A model generated the notes under the pieces. That model was not told the DNA's origin. It saw nothing but the letters and a program-made list of their open reading frames with translations, and made no database searches. Below are positions 37,518-41,665 of a stretch of 41,665 nucleotides of DNA, piece by piece. Both the position numbers and the translations under genes were made by a program. How positions within the stretch are numbered: the stretch's first letter is position 1; each line of letters begins with the position of its first letter. Source of the stretch: Aeriscardovia aeriphila (lineage in GTDB: Bacteria > Actinomycetota > Actinomycetes > Actinomycetales > Bifidobacteriaceae); NCBI GenBank assembly GCA_949290445.1, contig CASERW010000007.1, positions 1 through 41,665 on the forward strand. The letters run 5' to 3'.

Positions 37518-39569
37518 ATGAAGAATGATCAGATGAGTGCTAGTGAGGCTGAGACGCAGGTGCTGCGCCCTGTCAGTGAGGCTGACCCTTCCCCCAAGAG
37601 TACATCTCACGAGAGCGAATCTCGTGAGGGTGCATCTGGCGAGGAAGTAGCTGCTGAGGGCGCGTCCGCTGAGAGCACATCTGACGAGAGCGCTGACGAG
37701 AGCTCCGAGACTGACTCTCGAGAGAGCGCTGACGAGAGCTCTGGCGAAGATTCTGAAAAGGCTTCTGAAGAGGGCGCTGAGGAGGGCGACGCAGAACCCG
37801 AGCACAAGCCCGAAACTGTTGAAGAATATCGCGAACTTGAAGAGAAGAAGCGCAAAAAGCGCAGTCTGGGCCTTCACCGCGATGGCGATGAAAGCCAAAC
37901 ACAGAAAAACTTCTGGGCCGACTTCAAACGCGCCCGCCAAGAACGCCAGGAAGCCAAGCGCGGGGAAGGTAGCACACAGCGGCAATCACACCACACTAAC
38001 CAGGAAGCAAAGAAGGCGAGTGCACGAGCCCGCAAGATCGTCGCTCCAGTGATTGCAGGTGTTGCAGTCGTCCTGGCAATCTTGGGCCTTATTACCCAAT
38101 TAAGGTGGAACAACGACCCCTGGGCGCGCCCCGAAGCGAGCCTCACCACTCGCTACTCGGTCACCGACACCGGTGTGCTGCCGCTGATCAACAATGCCGT
38201 GCAAATTAAGGCGACGAGCAGCAACGACATCTGCGTTGCCCTCACCAGCTCTACCGACGCCGAAGGCTGGATTGCCGGGCAAAAGTACACGCGCATCACC
38301 GGTACCAACTCCTGGACGCAGCTGGCCACCCAACAAGCCACCGCACCAAAAGCGCGTAACACCAAGGTTGACGAGCAGCAAGTGCCGCTTTTCAAGGATT
38401 TCGACTCTTGGCAGCGCGTCTCCTGCGGCAAACAGGTCACGCTCAACTGGAAGGGTGACAAGACGAGCGCCGACGTGCTCATCATCGACGCCAACCCCAA
38501 CTCCAGCCTGACCGGTTCGCAGTCTGCCTCGCCGGTGAGCCTGCAGATGAGCTGGATTCGCACCGACCTCAACTCCACTGCACGGCTTTTGTGGCTGCTG
38601 GCCGCTCTGGTCGCGCTGCTGGCGGGCATTGTGGCGACGATTTTCGCCCTCGCGCCTCGTCTGCGCCGCAAGCCGAAGCGCCTGGTTGACGCTGAACGCA
38701 TGCCGGCCAAGATGGAAGGCACGGAGGAGATTAAGGTCGCTGGTGACGACGCTCCTCGCTGGGCGAATGACCACGTGGTGAAGGAACGCAAGCGCGCTCG
38801 CCGTCACGTCTCTTCTCATCGCGCTCAGTCCGACACAGGATTATCAGGATTCTTCAAGTCGATTACGCGCAAGCCATCCTCTGCAGCGGGCTCATCTCAA
38901 GCTTCGGGTGCGGCAACTGGCCCGAACGTGGTGGATGTTCGCGGCGCTAACTTCGTTCAGCGTATGCAAGAGCAGACGGGTGTGATTCAGCCAGTCTCGA
39001 TGGGTTCTGCTTCGGCTGCTGTGCTGGGTGCTTCGGGTGCTGCTGGTGCTTCGAGCAGTGCTGCTGGCGGTCACAGTGGGGTAGGTGCTTCATTCACTGC
39101 TGCTGATGCTGCTACCACGCAGGTGATGAAGCCGATTAATGCTTCGGCTATCGCTGGCGCTGATGGTACGGATATGGGCACAGGTATGGGCGAGGGCTTC
39201 GCCGCGGGTTCGGATGCAAGCGCGCCTATCACAGGCGGAACCTACCAGCGCCCGAGCGACGCAGACATCCAAGATTACCTGCGCAGGCTTTCGGAAGAAA
39301 AGCTCGGCACTCAGGGCTTGGAAGAGTCTGGTTTGGACTCCGAGCTGCACGTGTTCCTGCCGAAGGATGACGCGGCTAACAGTGACGCTAATGACGCCGC
39401 TACCGATGCCGCCACCGACGAGGTGACCGTTGCAGCCGACGATTCCGCGGCGGACGCAGCCGACGCTTCCGCAACCGGAGAAACCGCAACCGAGGGTGGC
39501 TCGGACGAGATGAAGAGCGCTGATAATCTTGAGCAACACAAAACTGACCAGGAGGCAAACAATGAGTAA
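37518..39569 (+). CDS. Two-helix membrane protein with acidic and Ala-rich low-complexity ends
   Basis: A 683-residue protein of unknown function. Residues 1-100 are highly acidic and Ser/Glu-rich with repeated ESADESS units; 100-172 are basic. Transmembrane helices lie at about 174-194 and 357-379, leaving an outside domain of about 160 residues with two Cys (near 239 and 303). The C-terminal 300 residues are cytoplasmic, beginning with a Lys/Arg-rich stretch (RLRRKPKRLV) and becoming Ala/Ser/Thr/Asp-rich. No family is recognised. Its stop codon overlaps the lipoprotein start by 8 nt, so the two are probably co-translated and work together in the envelope. GATTATCA elements lie at 38839 and at 39521, close to the stop. 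Confidence 0.75.
   Translation: MKNDQMSASEAETQVLRPVSEADPSPKSTSHESESREGASGEEVAAEGASAESTSDESADESSETDSRESADESSGEDSEKASEEGAEEGDAEPEHKPETVEEYRELEEKKRKKRSLGLHRDGDESQTQKNFWADFKRARQERQEAKRGEGSTQRQSHHTNQEAKKASARARKIVAPVIAGVAVVLAILGLITQLRWNNDPWARPEASLTTRYSVTDTGVLPLINNAVQIKATSSNDICVALTSSTDAEGWIAGQKYTRITGTNSWTQLATQQATAPKARNTKVDEQQVPLFKDFDSWQRVSCGKQVTLNWKGDKTSADVLIIDANPNSSLTGSQSASPVSLQMSWIRTDLNSTARLLWLLAALVALLAGIVATIFALAPRLRRKPKRLVDAERMPAKMEGTEEIKVAGDDAPRWANDHVVKERKRARRHVSSHRAQSDTGLSGFFKSITRKPSSAAGSSQASGAATGPNVVDVRGANFVQRMQEQTGVIQPVSMGSASAAVLGASGAAGASSSAAGGHSGVGASFTAADAATTQVMKPINASAIAGADGTDMGTGMGEGFAAGSDASAPITGGTYQRPSDADIQDYLRRLSEEKLGTQGLEESGLDSELHVFLPKDDAANSDANDAATDAATDEVTVAADDSAADAADASATGETATEGGSDEMKSADNLEQHKTDQEANNE
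37686..37741 (+). repeat. 36-bp-period direct repeat in the acidic region
   Basis: A 20-bp sequence beginning GAGAGCGCTGACGAG occurs at 37686-37705 and 37722-37741. It encodes the repeated ESADESS units and could change in copy number in frame. Confidence 0.8.
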
Positions 39570-40572
39570 AGCTTGGAAAACCGGCCTTACCAGCGTCATT
39601 GCCCTTGCCAGCATGATGAGCCTCGCCGGATGCGGGCAAATGAGCCCCTCCACCACGACGACTCAGGTCAGCACCGACGTGGTGAGCAAGCCGGCAGTAT
39701 CGCTGAGCAAGGCCAAGCAAATCGAAAAGGCCATTTTCGACGCGATCGCCGCCGCCGACGAAAAGAAAGATCCAACGCTGCTCAGCCCGCGCGTCACCGG
39801 CCCCGAGCTTGCCATTCGCACCAGCCAGCTCAACATCGAAAAGCAGACCAACACGAATGACGCCAAAATGGTCATTCCTCACACCATTCGCCAGCGCGTT
39901 CTACCCATCGCCACCGGCTGGCCGCGCGCGATCGTGACCATCACCACCACCACCGACGACCAGCAGTCGGAACGTTTGCTCGTGATGCGCCAGCCCAATG
40001 GCCAGCAGAACTACTCGCTGTGGGGTTTGGTGCGCCTGTTCTCCGGCGTGAAGCTGCCGAAGTTTGAAATCCCGTCGATCGGCACTCGTCAGGGCACGAT
40101 GGAGGATTCTGGCCTGCTCATGACTCCTCGCGAAGCTGTCGCAGCCTACGCCTCGAGCTTGGAAAACCCGACAGGTGACATGCCGAAGAAGTTTAGCGAC
40201 GACCAGTTCCGCAAGAGCTTGGCGGACCTCGTCTCCTCAGTCGATGAAGGCGTGAAGGCCAATAAGGGCGAACAACACCAGATTTTCACTCCGGATTACA
40301 ACTCTCTGGCCGTTGTCCGTTCTGCTGATGGTGGTGACCTCGTCATCGCGGCAATTAACTCCGAATGGACGCGCTCAGCAGGGGAGGGCCGCACTTCTGG
40401 CCCTGCTTCTGACGCGGAAAAGGCGCTGTTTGGTAGCCAGCAAGCGACGGCGACGATCCGCGTGAACTACACCAATGTGGTTGCGCTCTACATTCCACCA
40501 GCTGGTTCGAAGGCGACGATTCAGGCTGTGGGCGCTGAGCGCCAGCCGATTTCCGCTGAAGCGGTGAAGTGA
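39562..40572 (+). CDS. Lipoprotein of unknown function
   Basis: A 336-residue exported lipoprotein: basic start, hydrophobic core and lipobox SLAGC with the lipid-modified Cys at 24, followed by a Ser/Thr linker. The body has no family motif I recognise; it is mixed alpha/beta with KQIEKAIFDAIAAADEKKD, RQRVLPIATGWPRAIVTI and SEWTRSAGEGRTSGPASDA segments. The start is set at ATG 39562 with AGGAGG upstream. It overlaps the preceding gene by 8 nt. It may form an envelope complex with the two-helix protein encoded just before it. Confidence 0.8.
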   Translation: MSKAWKTGLTSVIALASMMSLAGCGQMSPSTTTTQVSTDVVSKPAVSLSKAKQIEKAIFDAIAAADEKKDPTLLSPRVTGPELAIRTSQLNIEKQTNTNDAKMVIPHTIRQRVLPIATGWPRAIVTITTTTDDQQSERLLVMRQPNGQQNYSLWGLVRLFSGVKLPKFEIPSIGTRQGTMEDSGLLMTPREAVAAYASSLENPTGDMPKKFSDDQFRKSLADLVSSVDEGVKANKGEQHQIFTPDYNSLAVVRSADGGDLVIAAINSEWTRSAGEGRTSGPASDAEKALFGSQQATATIRVNYTNVVALYIPPAGSKATIQAVGAERQPISAEAVK

Positions 40573-40586
40573 GCGCCCTTGCGCCG

Positions 40587-40602
40587 CGCATCACGTGAAA
40601 CA
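40587..40602. promoter_or_regulatory. Imperfect parS-like site (weak)
   Basis: The 16-mer CGCATCACGTGAAACA matches the ParB site consensus TGTTTCACGTGAAACA at 13 of 16 positions, including the CACGTGAAACA core. One half is degraded, and no parAB or oriC gene is nearby, so it may be chance. Confidence 0.25.
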
Positions 40603-40642
40603 GCGCTGATAATCTTAAGAAACTCCCAAAAAAGAAGGCAAA

Positions 40643-41665
40643 ATGGCAGATAAACAGGAAAAAATGAATGTGGGAATTTCGCTGGCAGGTGCCGTTGACT
40701 TGAGCACCGTCGCCCACCATGTTGACGCCAAGCCAGGCGAGGAGGGCGGCGCACCGAAAGCTGGCGGCTACACCATCGACGTGACCACCGAAAGCTTCGA
40801 GTCGGTAGTGCGCAGTTCGCAAACCTATCCGGTGCTCCTGTACGTCTGGATTGCCGACGACGACAGGCTTTTCAAGCTCACCGAGGTGCTGCACAAGGCC
40901 GTTGACGCGCAGAAGGGTGGCATTCAGCTGGCTCGCATCGACGCCAAGAAGTACCCGGCCATCGCTCAAGCCTTGCAATTGCAAGGTGTTCCGGCTCTCG
41001 TGCTGCTGCTGGGTGGCAGGCCAATCCCGATCACTCAGGGTGTTCCTGACGCTGCTGAACTGGAGCAAATGGACCGCGTGGTGGCGCGCTTGGTAGAGCT
41101 TGCCCATAAGCAAGGCATTTCTGGTACGGCACCTCACATGGAAAGTTCCGACCAAGATTCTCAGGACTCTGAATCTTCCGCTGCTGACGGTTCGGACGGC
41201 TACGGTACCGCCCGGATGGACGCGCAAGCGGATGCTGCACCGGCCGGTGCCGGGGCTTCGGCGGGTGCTGCCGGCGCAACCACCAACGCCAATGTGCCAC
41301 CAACCCACCAAAAAGCGCATGATCTCGCGGCTCAAGGTGATTTCTCCGGCGCAGCCCTCGAATACGGCAAGGTTTTGGAAGCTGACCCGAGTGACCGCAT
41401 CGCTGCCCGCGAGCATGCGAAGGCACTCTTGCTGGCCCGCTCTGCTACCGCCAACGTGAACAAGGTGCGCGAAGCTGCTGCAGCCAACCCAGATGACGTG
41501 GATGCGCAGTTGGCCGTTGCGGATGTTGACCTGATCGGCGGTTTTGTTGACGACGCCTTCTCGCGCCTGCTCGACTTTGCTGCCAGCCACCGTGAGGCTT
41601 TGGATGAGGTGAGGAAGCGCCTCGTGTCGTACTTCCCCATCTGCAGGGATGACGACCCTCGCGTT
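40643..41665 (+). CDS. CnoX/YbbN-like thioredoxin-fold protein (3' end cut)
   Basis: Open from ATG 40643 to the window end (341 codons seen, no stop). A thioredoxin-fold N-terminal domain covers about residues 50-155: YPVLLYVWIADDDRLFKLTE replaces the usual WCGPC, so there is no CxxC redox site, while the cis-Pro segment GVPALVLLLGG remains. An acidic, Ala/Gly-rich linker follows (about 160-215), then the C-terminal tetratricopeptide-like helical region of YbbN/CnoX (HDLAAQGDFSGAALEYGKVLEADP, VDAQLAVADVDLIGG) and FPICRDDDPRV near the edge. The likely role is a chaperone-holdase partner of the folding machinery. AAGAAGG precedes the ATG. The motif element 40607-40614 lies in the short gap before it. 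Confidence 0.85.
   Translation, partial: MADKQEKMNVGISLAGAVDLSTVAHHVDAKPGEEGGAPKAGGYTIDVTTESFESVVRSSQTYPVLLYVWIADDDRLFKLTEVLHKAVDAQKGGIQLARIDAKKYPAIAQALQLQGVPALVLLLGGRPIPITQGVPDAAELEQMDRVVARLVELAHKQGISGTAPHMESSDQDSQDSESSAADGSDGYGTARMDAQADAAPAGAGASAGAAGATTNANVPPTHQKAHDLAAQGDFSGAALEYGKVLEADPSDRIAAREHAKALLLARSATANVNKVREAAAANPDDVDAQLAVADVDLIGGFVDDAFSRLLDFAASHREALDEVRKRLVSYFPICRDDDPRV

Overview
This window looks like chromosomal DNA from a moderately G+C-rich actinobacterium, most probably a member of the Bifidobacteriaceae; the genus cannot be fixed from sequence alone. The evidence is an orphan GlnR-type OmpR regulator, a GlgE maltosyltransferase, an actinobacterial ATP synthase operon followed by nucS (EndoMS), a HAIR-like heat-shock operator before hsp20, several genes that look leaderless (a TANNNT box 6-7 nt before the ATG), and sortase-anchored subtilases. 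There is no insertion sequence, integrase, phage gene or CRISPR array.

Layout. 1-4100: a largely empty left edge, then a 1143-residue sortase-anchored surface protein (SpaA-type domain, MPATG signal). 4139-8695 (minus): valS and, upstream of it, an unusual membrane-anchored family 5 solute-binding protein. 8812-10389: nth convergent with glnR. 10561-11789: a 49-residue small protein and a seven-helix membrane protein. 11982-14713 (minus): ppa and glgE. 14821-16785: hsp20 and a membrane-anchored alpha/beta hydrolase. 16850-16923: initiator tRNA-fMet. 17102-18269: an XRE-type regulator and a small membrane protein. 18471-27647 (minus): two tandem paralogous cell-wall subtilases of about 1460 residues. 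28162-35396: atpBEFHAGDC. 35605-36336: nucS. 36481-37431 (minus): an FKBP lipoprotein. 37518-41665: a two-helix membrane protein, a lipoprotein and a CnoX/YbbN-like protein cut by the window end.

Functional themes are cell-surface biology (adhesin, two surface proteases, lipoproteins), envelope protein folding, proton/ATP exchange, glucan metabolism and nitrogen control. The two proteases come from a tandem duplication whose copies still share blocks of identical DNA.

The most unusual signal is a dispersed short DNA element. The octamer GATTATCA occurs 29 times (both strands counted) where about one is expected. It usually sits in a longer consensus, CTCAAGATTATCAG or CTTGAGATTATCAG. It is concentrated between genes but also lies inside genes, where it can be carried by synonymous codons. 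Twice it forms head-to-head inverted pairs in 3' intergenic regions. It is absent from the adhesin region and from atpA-atpC. The pattern resembles a DNA-uptake-sequence or similar genome-wide DNA mark; I know of no described element with this sequence in this group, but I could not search.
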